Positions 33,526-42,062 are shown, counted from the stretch's first letter. The stretch: 64,000 nt of DNA from an uncultured Acetatifactor sp. (GCA_910586485.1 CAJUIA010000010.1:1-64000), one strand, 5' to 3'. Translations and numbers: made by a program. The notes: generated by a model from the sequence alone, not told the origin.

Positions 33526-34200
33526 ATGAGCAGAAATAACACAATCGGGATTGTGGGGGAGATCACAGCCCCGCCGGAATTGATCGTGGACGCGGCAGAC
33601 TGGGCGCGCAAGGTGTACGAAGCAGAACTGACGCGGACGCGCCCCAGCGGAACGGAAGACACCTATATTTTGCAGTATGACGGACGCGCCGCCGGATCAA
33701 AGGAAATGCTGGAGAGGATAACAGAGGGCGCGGAAATATTCTGCGGCGGGGAAATCCGGTCGGAGAACGTACACGATCCGAAGCCGGAAGAAAACCGCGT
33801 GAAAGTGTTCATCTTCGCGGAAATGATCGCCGTGAATGATCCACCCGTAGAGGATCAAAACGAAGTGACGATCTGCGGGAATATCTGCAAGCCGCCCAGC
33901 GGACGGGAAACAAAAAGGCGCACACGAAAGGGGCGGCGCGTAACAGTGACAAGGCTTGTGGTGGCGGTAAATACGCCCACGGGCGCGTATTATGTCCCGT
34001 GCGTATGCTGGAATGAGCAGGCAGAAAAAGCCGCCGATCTGAAAGTCGGGGACTATGTGGAAATATACGGGCGTTTCCAGTCCCGCAATTTTAAGAAGCG
34101 CATACAGGGGCGCAAACTGCCGTATTTAAGTACAAGCTATGAAGTAAGCGTCGTAAAACTGGAAGCAGAAAACAAAGAGGAAAGGACGGGGGAGAAATGA
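33526..34200 (+). CDS. Phage single-stranded DNA-binding-like protein with two OB folds
   Basis: A 224-aa protein. It looks like two tandem OB-fold units (about 1-105 and 110-215): the first has GIVGEITAPPEL, the second VTICGNICKPPSGRETK, RLVVAVNTPTGAYYVPCVCW and GDYVEIYGRFQSRNF. This is the pattern of SSB-type proteins that bind exposed single strands during replication. A conventional SSB is encoded at 43169, so the phage has two. ATG 33526 follows AAAGGA; an in-frame ATG at 33505 is possible. It overlaps the next gene by 4 nt. Confidence 0.75.
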   Translation: MSRNNTIGIVGEITAPPELIVDAADWARKVYEAELTRTRPSGTEDTYILQYDGRAAGSKEMLERITEGAEIFCGGEIRSENVHDPKPEENRVKVFIFAEMIAVNDPPVEDQNEVTICGNICKPPSGRETKRRTRKGRRVTVTRLVVAVNTPTGAYYVPCVCWNEQAEKAADLKVGDYVEIYGRFQSRNFKKRIQGRKLPYLSTSYEVSVVKLEAENKEERTGEK

Positions 34201-35105
34201 CAGGACAGTTAAAAGAGGTTTTCGGAATTTATGAAAATGACAGGCGGCAGCAGGGCGCGGGAAAGATTGTTGTTGAGATTATGACAAAAGCGGATCACGC
34301 CGCCATGCACGAACTGGCAAGGCTGGATATTGAAAGGATCGCACAGGCAGCAGGCGCGGCAATGCCGAAAAATGCCTGCATTGTCGCACGACGCAGCGTG
34401 AGACAGCAGCAGGAAACAGGGATAAAGCAATTAAATGAAATGTTACAGGAGATAAAAGGGGCTGAAAGCAAAGCTGAAGCAATAAAGTGGGGACTGTTTG
34501 CGGCGGGATATGTAAATGGTATGTACTGCGGCGATCTTATGAGCAAAAGCGAAATGCACGACGCGATCAAAGTAATAGATCAGACATTCACAAAAACGGA
34601 ACTTCGGTTCAAAACCGCGCGCCGTCCTTTTTTGGGCGCGTATAGGAAAGGGGGCGAGAGCATGAGCGCACAGGAATACCGCCGGATCATTGCGGTAGAT
34701 TTTGACGGGACGCTGGCAGAAACAAAATTCCCCGAAATTATAAAGCCGATCCCGAAAATGATTAGACATTGCAAGCAGCTTCAGAGGGGCGGTGCAATCC
34801 TTATTCTGAATACTTGCCGGAAAGGAAAAGACCTGCAGGACGCGGTGGAGTGGTGCGCGGCGCACGGGCTTGTATTTGACTATGTAAACGAGAACACAGC
34901 GGAAAACATAGCAAATTACGGCGGCACTGACACGCGGAAAATATTCGCGCATGAGTACATAGACGACAAAGCCATAAATCCGGTACGCGAAGCAATGTGG
35001 GCGCGCCGCGTCCGGCAGCTTTACGCCCAGCGGATCATATCGGCGGTGGGGCTTGCTGCCGCGCTGGTTATAGCGATAGAAGCGGCACTGGCATTTATTA
35101 AATGA
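34197..35105 (+). CDS. HAD-like hydrolase with N-terminal helical extension
   Basis: A 302-aa protein. The C-terminal half is a HAD-type phosphatase: IIAVDFDGTLAE supplies the nucleophile Asp and ILNTCRKG motif II. The first 155 residues are helical and of unknown function. An internal ATG at 34663 (MSAQEYRR) with GGGGGCGAGAG before it may allow separate expression of the HAD part. A short hydrophobic helix ends the protein (VGLAAALVIAIEAALAFI). It may act on nucleotide or DNA phosphates; the substrate is unknown. Confidence 0.72.
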   Translation: MTGQLKEVFGIYENDRRQQGAGKIVVEIMTKADHAAMHELARLDIERIAQAAGAAMPKNACIVARRSVRQQQETGIKQLNEMLQEIKGAESKAEAIKWGLFAAGYVNGMYCGDLMSKSEMHDAIKVIDQTFTKTELRFKTARRPFLGAYRKGGESMSAQEYRRIIAVDFDGTLAETKFPEIIKPIPKMIRHCKQLQRGGAILILNTCRKGKDLQDAVEWCAAHGLVFDYVNENTAENIANYGGTDTRKIFAHEYIDDKAINPVREAMWARRVRQLYAQRIISAVGLAAALVIAIEAALAFIK

Positions 35106-35119
35106 GGGAGGGAAAAGGC

Positions 35120-35428
35120 ATGGAAAGACTGACAATGGAATATTGCGGCGAGTATGTACCGAAAGAGTTATGCAGCATAGACAGGGAAGGCGGCGCGGAC
35201 GACTGCGATCTTTGCTGCGAGTATTGCAAAGCAACGACGGACGAAGGCGTGGACTGTAAAGGGTGCGCGATCAACGCTTGCTTTAATCGGCTGGGAATTT
35301 ATGAAAATGCACAGGAGAAGATCGAAAAGCGCATACAGGAGATAAAGGCTAACGAGAACTACCCGCACAATTTTATGGGGCAAATGGTAAATGATCTTGA
35401 ATGGGTGCTGAAATTATTTGAACAGTGA
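35120..35428 (+). CDS. Cys-rich phage protein
   Basis: A 102-aa protein with ten cysteines in its first 60 residues (CDLCCEYCK, CKGCAINAC), suggesting two zinc sites, then a helical end. ATG 35120 follows GGGAGGG; an in-frame ATG at 35102 overlaps the previous stop. The function is not recognised. Confidence 0.6.
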   Translation: MERLTMEYCGEYVPKELCSIDREGGADDCDLCCEYCKATTDEGVDCKGCAINACFNRLGIYENAQEKIEKRIQEIKANENYPHNFMGQMVNDLEWVLKLFEQ

Positions 35429-35442
35429 AAGGAGAAAAGAAC

Positions 35443-35847
35443 ATGGCAAAACAAAGCAAGGCTGGGGCTTCTTCCGGCGCGTGTCGTTTCTGCGGTCAAA
35501 GCGTGATTGTAGAGGACGGCGCGGAAATGACCGCCCCGCAGTTAGAGGAAGCGGCAACAATGTTGTGCGGCTGCGACGAAGCCATAAAGTATCAGCAGGA
35601 AAAGAACCGCCGGACGGTAGCAAAGCAGCGGATCAATGAACTTTTCGGCGAAGACGCTGGGGAGTACAAACAGCCGGAGACGGTACGGGAAATTATGCTG
35701 AACGCCGTGGACGCTATCTGCGACAAAAAAATGAAGGTCGCAACGGTAACGATCAGAACGGGGCTTCGCTGCCGGATCATGCAAATGGCAAAGGACAAAA
35801 TAAAGGTCGTGCGGGAAATCGGCGACAACAACGAATTTGTGCAGTAG
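35443..35847 (+). CDS. Hypothetical phage protein with CxxC knuckle
   Basis: A 134-aa protein with CRFCGQSV near the N-terminus and CGC near residue 43, suggesting metal binding, then a mixed domain (VATVTIRTGLRCRIMQMAKDKI). AAAGGAG lies 9 nt upstream of the ATG. No family is recognised. Confidence 0.6.
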   Translation: MAKQSKAGASSGACRFCGQSVIVEDGAEMTAPQLEEAATMLCGCDEAIKYQQEKNRRTVAKQRINELFGEDAGEYKQPETVREIMLNAVDAICDKKMKVATVTIRTGLRCRIMQMAKDKIKVVREIGDNNEFVQ

Positions 35848-35854
35848 GTGGGAT

Positions 35855-36265
35855 ATGGCAGTAAAAAGATCATTTTCACTTAATAACAAAAGCCATTGCG
35901 TGTGTCTGAAATGCGGGGCGCAGATTTTACCGGACGATTTGAAAGACAACACGGTTTATAAATGCGTCCGGTGCGGGCAGGAAATGACCGTGGACAGGTA
36001 CGACAGCCGCGCCGTTCTGACAGTGATTGAAAAACCGGACTTGCGAAGGCGTATACCGCCGGAAATTATGAACGCCGCCCCGCAGCAGAAAGCGGAGATT
36101 ATGCGGCTATTGCAGGAAAACGACAGCTTGAAAGATCAGTTACATAAAGCAGACGGGAAAATAAAGGAACTTCGGCAGAAAGCGAGGGACTGGGAAAGGG
36201 CAGCGGACGGGCTGGCGCGCTGGATCGAGGAAATCAAAGAGAAAGAGGGCGCGGGCAATGTTTGA
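35855..36265 (+). CDS. Phage zinc-ribbon protein with coiled-coil tail
   Basis: A 136-aa protein. Residues about 15-45 form a zinc ribbon (CLKCGAQ ... CVRCGQE), and the C-terminal half is a coiled coil (EIMRLLQENDSLKDQLHKADGK...). It may be a small DNA- or protein-binding adaptor. It overlaps the following methyltransferase by 8 nt. Confidence 0.6.
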   Translation: MAVKRSFSLNNKSHCVCLKCGAQILPDDLKDNTVYKCVRCGQEMTVDRYDSRAVLTVIEKPDLRRRIPPEIMNAAPQQKAEIMRLLQENDSLKDQLHKADGKIKELRQKARDWERAADGLARWIEEIKEKEGAGNV

Positions 36266-37004
36266 ATTGAACAGGCTTTATAATGCTGACTGCATGGAAG
36301 CCATGAAAGAAATACCGGACAATTTTTTTGAATTAGCAATAACCGATCCGCCGTATGGGATCGGGGCTGACGGGCAAAGGCTGAATATCAACAAAAACCC
36401 GAAGCACAGCAGGAAAGAACACGCAAAGAAAGACTGGGACGGGGCGATCCCGTCCGCAGAGTATTTCCGAGAATTAGAGCGCGTTTTCGTCAATCAGATT
36501 ATATGGGGCGGCAATTATTTTGTGGAACACTTGCAGATCGGCGCAAAGGGCTGGATCGTGTGGGACAAGGGACAACACGGGCTTTCTATGAGCGATTGCG
36601 AATTAGCATACAGCACATTTAAAAAGCCCACGCGGATCGTTGTCATAAACCGCGCGGAATTACAAAAAGATCACACTTTCCACCCGACGCAAAAACCAAT
36701 TCGGTTATATGAATGGGTGATCGCGAATTATGCGGCAGCAGGCGACAAGATACTGGATACACACGCCGGATCGGGCGCGTGTCTGCGGGCAGCATACCGG
36801 ACAGGACATAATTTTTTAGGTTTTGAGATTGACAAAGAATATTTCACGGAAGCAGACAAACGCCTGCGGGAAGAAATGGCACAAATGCGTTTTGATTTTC
36901 TTTTCGGGGGGGGTATGCGGGGAAATAGAAAAAGACGCAGCGGCAGCAGGCGACACAAATTAAAACGCACATTGAAAAATGCAAAAATTAAGACGAAAAA
37001 ATGA
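36258..37004 (+). CDS. DNA N6-adenine or N4-cytosine methyltransferase B (DPPY type)
   Basis: A 248-aa paralogue of the 32028 enzyme: DPPYGI (30-35), FHPTQKPIRLYEW and GDKILDTHAGSGACL. It also has a G8 tract (36906-36913) right after the conserved domain. In the present frame the tail is strongly basic (GNRKRRSGSRRHKLKRTL). With seven Gs the tail would read GGVCGEIEKDAAAAGDTN and stop at 36963, which matches the phage's usual codon vocabulary better. The present length may therefore be an altered state. Confidence 0.88.
   Translation: MFELNRLYNADCMEAMKEIPDNFFELAITDPPYGIGADGQRLNINKNPKHSRKEHAKKDWDGAIPSAEYFRELERVFVNQIIWGGNYFVEHLQIGAKGWIVWDKGQHGLSMSDCELAYSTFKKPTRIVVINRAELQKDHTFHPTQKPIRLYEWVIANYAAAGDKILDTHAGSGACLRAAYRTGHNFLGFEIDKEYFTEADKRLREEMAQMRFDFLFGGGMRGNRKRRSGSRRHKLKRTLKNAKIKTKK
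36906..36913 (+). repeat. G8 tract in methyltransferase B
   Basis: Eight Gs at the same relative place as in methyltransferase A. The flank CTTTTC-G8-TAT is shared with the tract at 30123-30130. Confidence 0.7.
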
Positions 37005-37081
37005 CCGCTTCGGATCGGGAAATCCAAAGCGGTCAAGCCGTACAAAGCTAAAAATAAAACCTGTAATAATTATACGGCTTG
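37002..37081 (+). other. Inverted-repeat cluster upstream of rep, candidate origin
   Basis: TGACCGCTT (37002-37010) pairs with AAGCGGTCA (37027-37035), with an inner GGAT/ATCC stem. CAAGCCGTA (37034-37042) pairs with TACGGCTTG (37073-37081) across an AT-rich 30-nt loop. The gap directly precedes the HUH Rep gene, where a nick site would be expected. This is an inference; the cluster may instead be a terminator. Confidence 0.4.
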
Positions 37082-37169
37082 TACGGTAAAAAGTCAAGGA
37101 AAATGGCGGGATTTTAACCGCCGTTCGGACTTGTTAAGCATATTATTTTATCGACAGGGTGGTGTAAAA

Positions 37170-37997
37170 ATGCCGTATAGACATGAGACGTGCAGGGCGG
37201 GGAAGACAAAGCAGCATACTTTCTATTATGCAACCCGAACCGACACAAAAGAGGGATCGAGAAGACAGAAGGAAAATAAGACAAGCGAAGCACAAAAGAA
37301 AGTGAACAGCAGGCAGGCAATAAAAAAGCTGACATGGATATTAAACGAAAATTTTGATAGTACAAGCCTGTATATTACATGGTCGTATGAAAAGGATAAA
37401 CGCCCAGCAGGGAAAGAGGAACTACGGGCAGACGTTGACAAGCTGCTTCGGGATATTCGCAAAGTATATAAAGCGGCGGGGGACGTTGCAAAGTATGTAT
37501 GGGTGGCAGAGGTGGGGGAGAGGGGAGCGGCACACGTCCACATGGTATTAAATGCCATAGAGATCGCAAAGCTGAAAAAATGCTGGGATAAAGGCTGGAT
37601 CACAATAAAGCCGTTAGACGAAAGCGGGCAGTACAGGAAGCTGGCTTCGTATTTTGTGAAATATTCAGAAAAGACCATGAGGACATGTGAGGGCTTTTCC
37701 GGCAGGCGGTACAATTCCAGCAAAAATTTAAAGATACCGCAGCCGACAAAAACGACGGTACGATCGAAAAACGCCTACAATCACACGATCGAAATACCAA
37801 AGGGCTGGTATTTAGACAAAGACAGCGTGGCAGAAGCATGGCATGAGGTAACAGGCTTCATGTATTTTACTTACACGCTGATCTATGACGGGACAAGCCG
37901 GAAACGGACAAAGGAAAGCTACACACTAAACCTAGAAACAGGGGAAGTGGAGATCACAGAGAAACCGCAGAGGGAGAAAAAGAAAAATGGGACTTAA
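37170..37997 (+). CDS. HUH-type rolling-circle replication initiator
   Basis: A 275-aa basic protein resembling the REP_ORF2/G2P family of Rep proteins. The metal-binding HUH motif is His122-Val-His124 (GAAHVHMVLN), and candidate nicking tyrosines are Tyr161 and Tyr165 (ASYFVKYSEK). It would nick one strand at an origin and start rolling-circle type replication. An inverted-repeat cluster lies directly upstream. ATG 37170 follows AGGGTGG. HUH Reps are unusual in long-tailed temperate phages of this layout but are known in some. Confidence 0.8.
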   Translation: MPYRHETCRAGKTKQHTFYYATRTDTKEGSRRQKENKTSEAQKKVNSRQAIKKLTWILNENFDSTSLYITWSYEKDKRPAGKEELRADVDKLLRDIRKVYKAAGDVAKYVWVAEVGERGAAHVHMVLNAIEIAKLKKCWDKGWITIKPLDESGQYRKLASYFVKYSEKTMRTCEGFSGRRYNSSKNLKIPQPTKTTVRSKNAYNHTIEIPKGWYLDKDSVAEAWHEVTGFMYFTYTLIYDGTSRKRTKESYTLNLETGEVEITEKPQREKKKNGT

Positions 37998-38570
37998 TAC
38001 AGGATATTTAAAGGCAGACCGGACAGAGGAAAGCAACGAGCAGTACACGCCGTATTATGCCGTTGATCCGATTCTGAAATACATACCAGAGGGCGCGCGG
38101 GTGTGGACACCGTTTGACCGTGAGTGGTCGGCGTTCTATCAGTCATTCAAGGCTAGGGGGGATTTTCTGTTATACGGTCGGACATATCGGACGGGCTGGA
38201 CTTTTTCACATACGAACCGCCGGAATATGATTGCATAGTATCAAACCCGCCTTTTACGCAAAAAGACGCGGTATTAAAAAGGCTTTACGAACTGGGGAAG
38301 CCGTTTGCGGTGCTTTTGCCGCTTAATTCTTTACAGAGCGTAGACAGGTACAAATATTTTAGACAGGGTATACAGATTTTAGCATTTGACAAGCGGATCG
38401 CGTTTCACAGCCCGCAGAGCATGAGGGACTATAAAAAGGGCGTGAGTTTTGCAACGGTTTATTTTTGCCGTGATATTCTGCCGCGCGATCTGATTATCGA
38501 GGAATTAACAGAGTACAGAAAGCCGTTGACGGCAGAAAGAGAGGTACAGGGAAATGAAAGCAGAATTTAA
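37987..38570 (+). pseudogene. Frame-broken NPPF adenine methyltransferase-like gene
   Basis: The first frame (37987-38238) reads QYTPYYAVDPILKYIPEGA and VWTPFDREWSAFYQSFKARG, then turns into unrelated sequence. From a G6 tract at 38156-38161 the -1 frame reads GFSVIRSDISDGLDFFTYEP, then YDCIVSNPPFTQKDAV and PFAVLLPLNSLQS, and runs to 38570. Joined, they match a well-known phage methyltransferase-like family with motif NPPF. The break falls exactly at the G6 tract; four or seven Gs would restore one frame. It may be a phase-off state, a pseudogene or a sequencing error. Confidence 0.8.
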
Positions 38571-39051
38571 GAGGACAAGGACAGCGGACGGGCTTCCGCT
38601 GACATTCGGGAAAATGTACGACGTGCTGGACGTGAAAGCAGGAAGGAAAGCGTGGCAGCTAAAAGAAATCAAAGTTAAAAACGATTTAGGACAGGAACGC
38701 TGGTACAGCGCAAATAAATTCAATTTGTTTGCTGAAGCTGCGGCATATCTGAAAGAGCCAACAGCAGGCGCAGGGCAGAGCGTAGGACGGAGCGCAACGC
38801 CGGACGGGAAGCAGATATACATGGGTATTGATGTGGCGGGCGGTACAGATATGACAGTATGCGGAAAGTCGCTGGAAATGACGGATATTGAAAGAGTGGA
38901 CGCGGCAGCAGGCTATACAGCGCGGGCGGCGTTAGAGATTGGAGAAGCGGCGGCGGCTGGTATTGCGGAGGGCTTCGGGCTGAATAACGAGAAAGCAAGA
39001 AAAGCGGCGGCTGGTATTGCGGACGGGATCAGGCTTAATTACGGCGCATAG
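38554..39051 (+). CDS. Hypothetical phage protein with C-terminal duplication
   Basis: A 165-aa protein. The N-terminal 65 residues look like a small SH3-like barrel (LPLTFGKMYDVLDV, KNDLGQERWYSANKFNLF). The C-terminus holds a duplicated unit, AAAGIAEGFGLNNEKARK then AAAGIADGIRLNYGA, also visible as a 20-bp repeat in the DNA. The function is unknown. It overlaps the end of the broken methyltransferase. Confidence 0.55.
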   Translation: MKAEFKRTRTADGLPLTFGKMYDVLDVKAGRKAWQLKEIKVKNDLGQERWYSANKFNLFAEAAAYLKEPTAGAGQSVGRSATPDGKQIYMGIDVAGGTDMTVCGKSLEMTDIERVDAAAGYTARAALEIGEAAAAGIAEGFGLNNEKARKAAAGIADGIRLNYGA

Positions 39052-39065
39052 AAAGGGGCGGCAAA

Positions 39066-39668
39066 ATGTACGGAAATTTAAAACGCGGGGAAGATACGGA
39101 ACAAATGGGCGTGATAGAATGGGCGAACTGGAACACGGGACGATTCCCCGAACTCAAATTATTATTTCATATCCCGAACGGGGGAAAGCGGGACGTAAAG
39201 GAAGCGGCGCGTTTCAAAGCTATGGGCGTAAAAGCGGGCGTTCCCGATCTTTGCCTTCCCGTCCCCATGAATGGCTTCGCGGGCTTGTATATCGAAATGA
39301 AGTACGGGAAAAACAAGCCGACAGACCACCAAAAAGAGTGGATCAAGGCTTTAAAAGAACAGGGCTATAAAGTTACGGTATGTTATAGCGGAGTAGAAGC
39401 CACACAGGAGTTAGAAAGCTATTTGCAGGGGGTACGAACGATTTTAAGCAATCCGGCTTCCAAGCCGTGCAGACCACAGAAACGTATTGCTATTTACTGC
39501 GCCGGACGTGATGTATTACCGATAAAAGCGGCACTGGCAGCAGAGGGAGCGCGCGGCGGGTGCATATTCGGCGACGATTTTCTACCAAAAGACTGCGACG
39601 ACAGCGACGGATCGGAAGATTGCGCGGCGTGTATTCTGAAAAATGTTGATATTTACGCCTACGACTAG
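39066..39668 (+). CDS. VRR-NUC domain nuclease
   Basis: A 200-aa protein. Residues about 12-120 form a VRR-NUC (PD-(D/E)XK type) nuclease: FHIPNGGKRD, GVPDLCLPVP, YIEMKYGKNKPTDHQKEWI. Such phage proteins are thought to cut branched DNA structures. The C-terminal 80 residues are Cys-rich (CDDSDGSEDCAACIL) and of unknown role. A GGGGCGG site precedes the ATG. Confidence 0.82.
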   Translation: MYGNLKRGEDTEQMGVIEWANWNTGRFPELKLLFHIPNGGKRDVKEAARFKAMGVKAGVPDLCLPVPMNGFAGLYIEMKYGKNKPTDHQKEWIKALKEQGYKVTVCYSGVEATQELESYLQGVRTILSNPASKPCRPQKRIAIYCAGRDVLPIKAALAAEGARGGCIFGDDFLPKDCDDSDGSEDCAACILKNVDIYAYD

Positions 39669-39710
39669 GCGCGGCACAAAAACAAAAACGAAGGAAAGGA
39701 AAGACGACAC

Positions 39711-40469
39711 ATGAAAACTATTGCAATCATCAACTTAAAAGGCGGGGTCGGAAAGACCACAACCGCGATCAATATGGCGACGCTGCTGGCAGAAAAGCAC
39801 GGGAAGCGCGTTTTGCTGATTGACAACGATCCGCAGGGGAACGCCAGCCAGTTTTGCGATTGCTACGACGGCGGGGAAGACACTTGCGGCGCAGCGGAAA
39901 TTTTATACAGGCGTACACCGATCATACAGGAAAAACACGGGATCGAAATTGTAAACGCGAACATTTCCCTTCTGGAAGCAGACAACGCGATCCGCACAGG
40001 AACGGAGAGACAGGAAAACAGGGCAAAAGAGTATTTGCAGGGGGTAAAACAGAAATACGACTATTGTATTATCGACAACCCGCCCGCGCTGCTGATGTGT
40101 ACCATTAACGCGCTATGTGCCGCTGATGAAGTCATAGTCCCGATCACGCTTGACAACTGGGCACTGGACGGAGTGGAAACAATAACGGCACAGATTGAGG
40201 AACTGCAGGCATTGAACGCGGGGCTTCGGATCGCCGGAATACTTTTGACAAATTACAGAAAGACATCGGAAAACGAAGCGGCAGAAAAATGGCTTCGTGA
40301 AAATTGCAGATACAGGGTATTTTTAACGCGGATCAGACGGTCGGACAAGGTAACGGCGGCGACATACTACAAAGAGCCGCTGGAGAAGTACAGCCCGCGC
40401 AGCGCGGCAGCGGTCACATACAGAAAATTTGTAAATGAGTATTTGCAGGAAAGCGGGGCGCAAAAATGA
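39711..40469 (+). CDS. ParA-family partition ATPase
   Basis: A 252-aa protein with deviant Walker A KGGVGKTTTAINMA (10-23), LLIDNDPQGNAS and DYCIIDNPPAL. ParA binds the nucleoid and moves ParB-bound replicons. A ParB-like gene lies 650 bp downstream, so the phage may segregate as a plasmid at some stage. The stop overlaps the next small gene (ATGA). Confidence 0.9.
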   Translation: MKTIAIINLKGGVGKTTTAINMATLLAEKHGKRVLLIDNDPQGNASQFCDCYDGGEDTCGAAEILYRRTPIIQEKHGIEIVNANISLLEADNAIRTGTERQENRAKEYLQGVKQKYDYCIIDNPPALLMCTINALCAADEVIVPITLDNWALDGVETITAQIEELQALNAGLRIAGILLTNYRKTSENEAAEKWLRENCRYRVFLTRIRRSDKVTAATYYKEPLEKYSPRSAAAVTYRKFVNEYLQESGAQK

Positions 40470-40636
40470 ATAAACCATGTGAGCATTGCAACAAGGCAAA
40501 TAAAGAAAAAACAGGATATTTCAAGTGTGACAATCCATGCGGTCAAGCAAAAGCATGTTATGAGAGCGACAAAAGGGTGGCTGAATTATTACTTAAAAAT
40601 CCATTCTATAACGAGATAAAGAAAGGCAGGGTGTAA
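40466..40636 (+). CDS. Small Cys-rich phage protein
   Basis: A 56-aa protein with six cysteines (CEHCNKANK, CDNPCGQAKAC) and a helical end (VAELLLKNPFYNEIKK). It is likely metal-binding, function unknown. It overlaps the parA-like stop by 4 nt and ends 3 nt before the next gene, which supports it as real. Confidence 0.6.
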   Translation: MNKPCEHCNKANKEKTGYFKCDNPCGQAKACYESDKRVAELLLKNPFYNEIKKGRV

Positions 40637-40639
40637 AAA

Positions 40640-41125
40640 ATGACTGATGAAAGAATACAGGAAATTGTATTGCGGTACGGGTATGACGCACAATCCCGCC
40701 AGTGTATAGAGGAAATGGCAGAACTGACACAGGCAATAAATAAATTCTGGCGAAAAGATTTAAAGTGCGGATATGGGGCGATTGAGGAAAGCGGGCTGGA
40801 CAAGGGAAGCGAAGCCTATATAAATCTGATTGAGGAAATCGCGGACGTTGAAATCATGCTGGAACAAATGAAAGAAATGTTATTTTGCGGGGATAAGGTC
40901 GCCGAGATCAGAGAAGAAAAGCTGGAAAGGCAGATCGGGCGCATAAGAAAAAGGCAGACGGACAAAGAGGAAATGACAAGCGCGGAAGCAATAGAACGAC
41001 TGGAAAAGTACAGAGCGCACGCGGAAGCGAACAGTACAAGCGTATACGACATAAAGCTACATAACGCCTGTATAAAGGCATTACAGGAGCGAATGGAAAG
41101 AGAGGGAAGCGGAAATGGCATTTAA
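40640..41125 (+). CDS. MazG-like nucleotide pyrophosphohydrolase-family protein
   Basis: A 161-aa protein. The first 90 residues have the all-alpha NTP-pyrophosphatase pattern: CIEEMAELTQAINKF and LIEEIADVEIMLEQMK, with the EExxE and ExxD metal-binding residues. Phage MazG-like enzymes may lower (p)ppGpp or unusual dNTPs. The C-terminal 50 residues are an extra helix pair. It overlaps the ParB-like gene by 11 nt. Confidence 0.8.
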   Translation: MTDERIQEIVLRYGYDAQSRQCIEEMAELTQAINKFWRKDLKCGYGAIEESGLDKGSEAYINLIEEIADVEIMLEQMKEMLFCGDKVAEIREEKLERQIGRIRKRQTDKEEMTSAEAIERLEKYRAHAEANSTSVYDIKLHNACIKALQERMEREGSGNGI

Positions 41126-42062
41126 CATTAAAAACCTTATGAACGCGGCGACAACAGGGGAAGCGGGCGCGATCGAAAAGGATTTTGCAGAAATCCGGCT
41201 GGACTATGAAAAAATCATAGTGACGAAACACAATAAATACAGCATGGACGAAATAGAGGAACTGGCGGCAGGAATCGAAATGGCGGGCGGCTTGCATGAG
41301 CCTTTAATATTAGGGCGCATAAACGGCGAATACTGGCTGGCAAGCGGACACAGGCGGCGCGCAGCCATTGAAATGTTAGTGCAGGGCGGCGCAGAAAATT
41401 TCCGCGTCGTAAACTGCCGCTATAAGGACATGACGGAAACGGAGTTTAGGCTTCATGTGCTGATCGGAAACGCCTTTAACCGCCACTATACCGACTATGA
41501 CAAGATGATCGAAGCCGAGGAATGGAAAAACGCACTAAAACAGGCGCAGCGGGAAAAGCTGCTGATTTTGGAACACGGCGAACGGGTGCGGGACTATGTG
41601 GCGCGAATTATGGGAACGTCTGCGGCGGTTATCGGGGACTATAACAGGATCAATAAAAATGCTGTACCGGAAGTAAAAGAACAGTTTGAAAAAGGCGAAA
41701 TGGGCGTAACAGCGGCAGCAGCAGCAAGCCAGTTACCGGAAAACGAACAAAAAGAGATTGCCGGACGGGTGGCAGCAGGCGAAGACATAAAAGCGCAGGA
41801 AATCCGCGAAATGGTGGACGCGAAAAAAGGAGAGGAAAAGGAAAAGCGCAGTATCACAGAACAGAAAACGGATCAAATGTCAGATACCGACACAAACGAG
41901 GACGAAAAGGAAAACACGCGCCGCCTTCATGCGCTGAAAATGCTTGAAAAGTATTATATCTATATGAGCGACGAGGAAGTGGGCATTTTGGAACGTATGC
42001 TGGAAGACTGCAAGCGCAGAAAGCGGGAATACGGGCTGGACGACGTAGGATCGACGGTATAA
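41115..42062 (+). CDS. ParB/Srx-domain partition protein
   Basis: A 315-aa protein. The ParB N-terminal domain is at about 30-130 (LHEPLILGRINGEYWLASGHRRRAAIEML, with the GHRRR box), followed by an HTH-type central region (RVRDYVARIMGTSAAVIGDYNRI) and a charged linker. It pairs with the ParA-like gene for partition or acts in regulation. The linker near 245-275 is highly charged. Confidence 0.88.
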   Translation: MAFNIKNLMNAATTGEAGAIEKDFAEIRLDYEKIIVTKHNKYSMDEIEELAAGIEMAGGLHEPLILGRINGEYWLASGHRRRAAIEMLVQGGAENFRVVNCRYKDMTETEFRLHVLIGNAFNRHYTDYDKMIEAEEWKNALKQAQREKLLILEHGERVRDYVARIMGTSAAVIGDYNRINKNAVPEVKEQFEKGEMGVTAAAAASQLPENEQKEIAGRVAAGEDIKAQEIREMVDAKKGEEKEKRSITEQKTDQMSDTDTNEDEKENTRRLHALKMLEKYYIYMSDEEVGILERMLEDCKRRKREYGLDDVGSTV

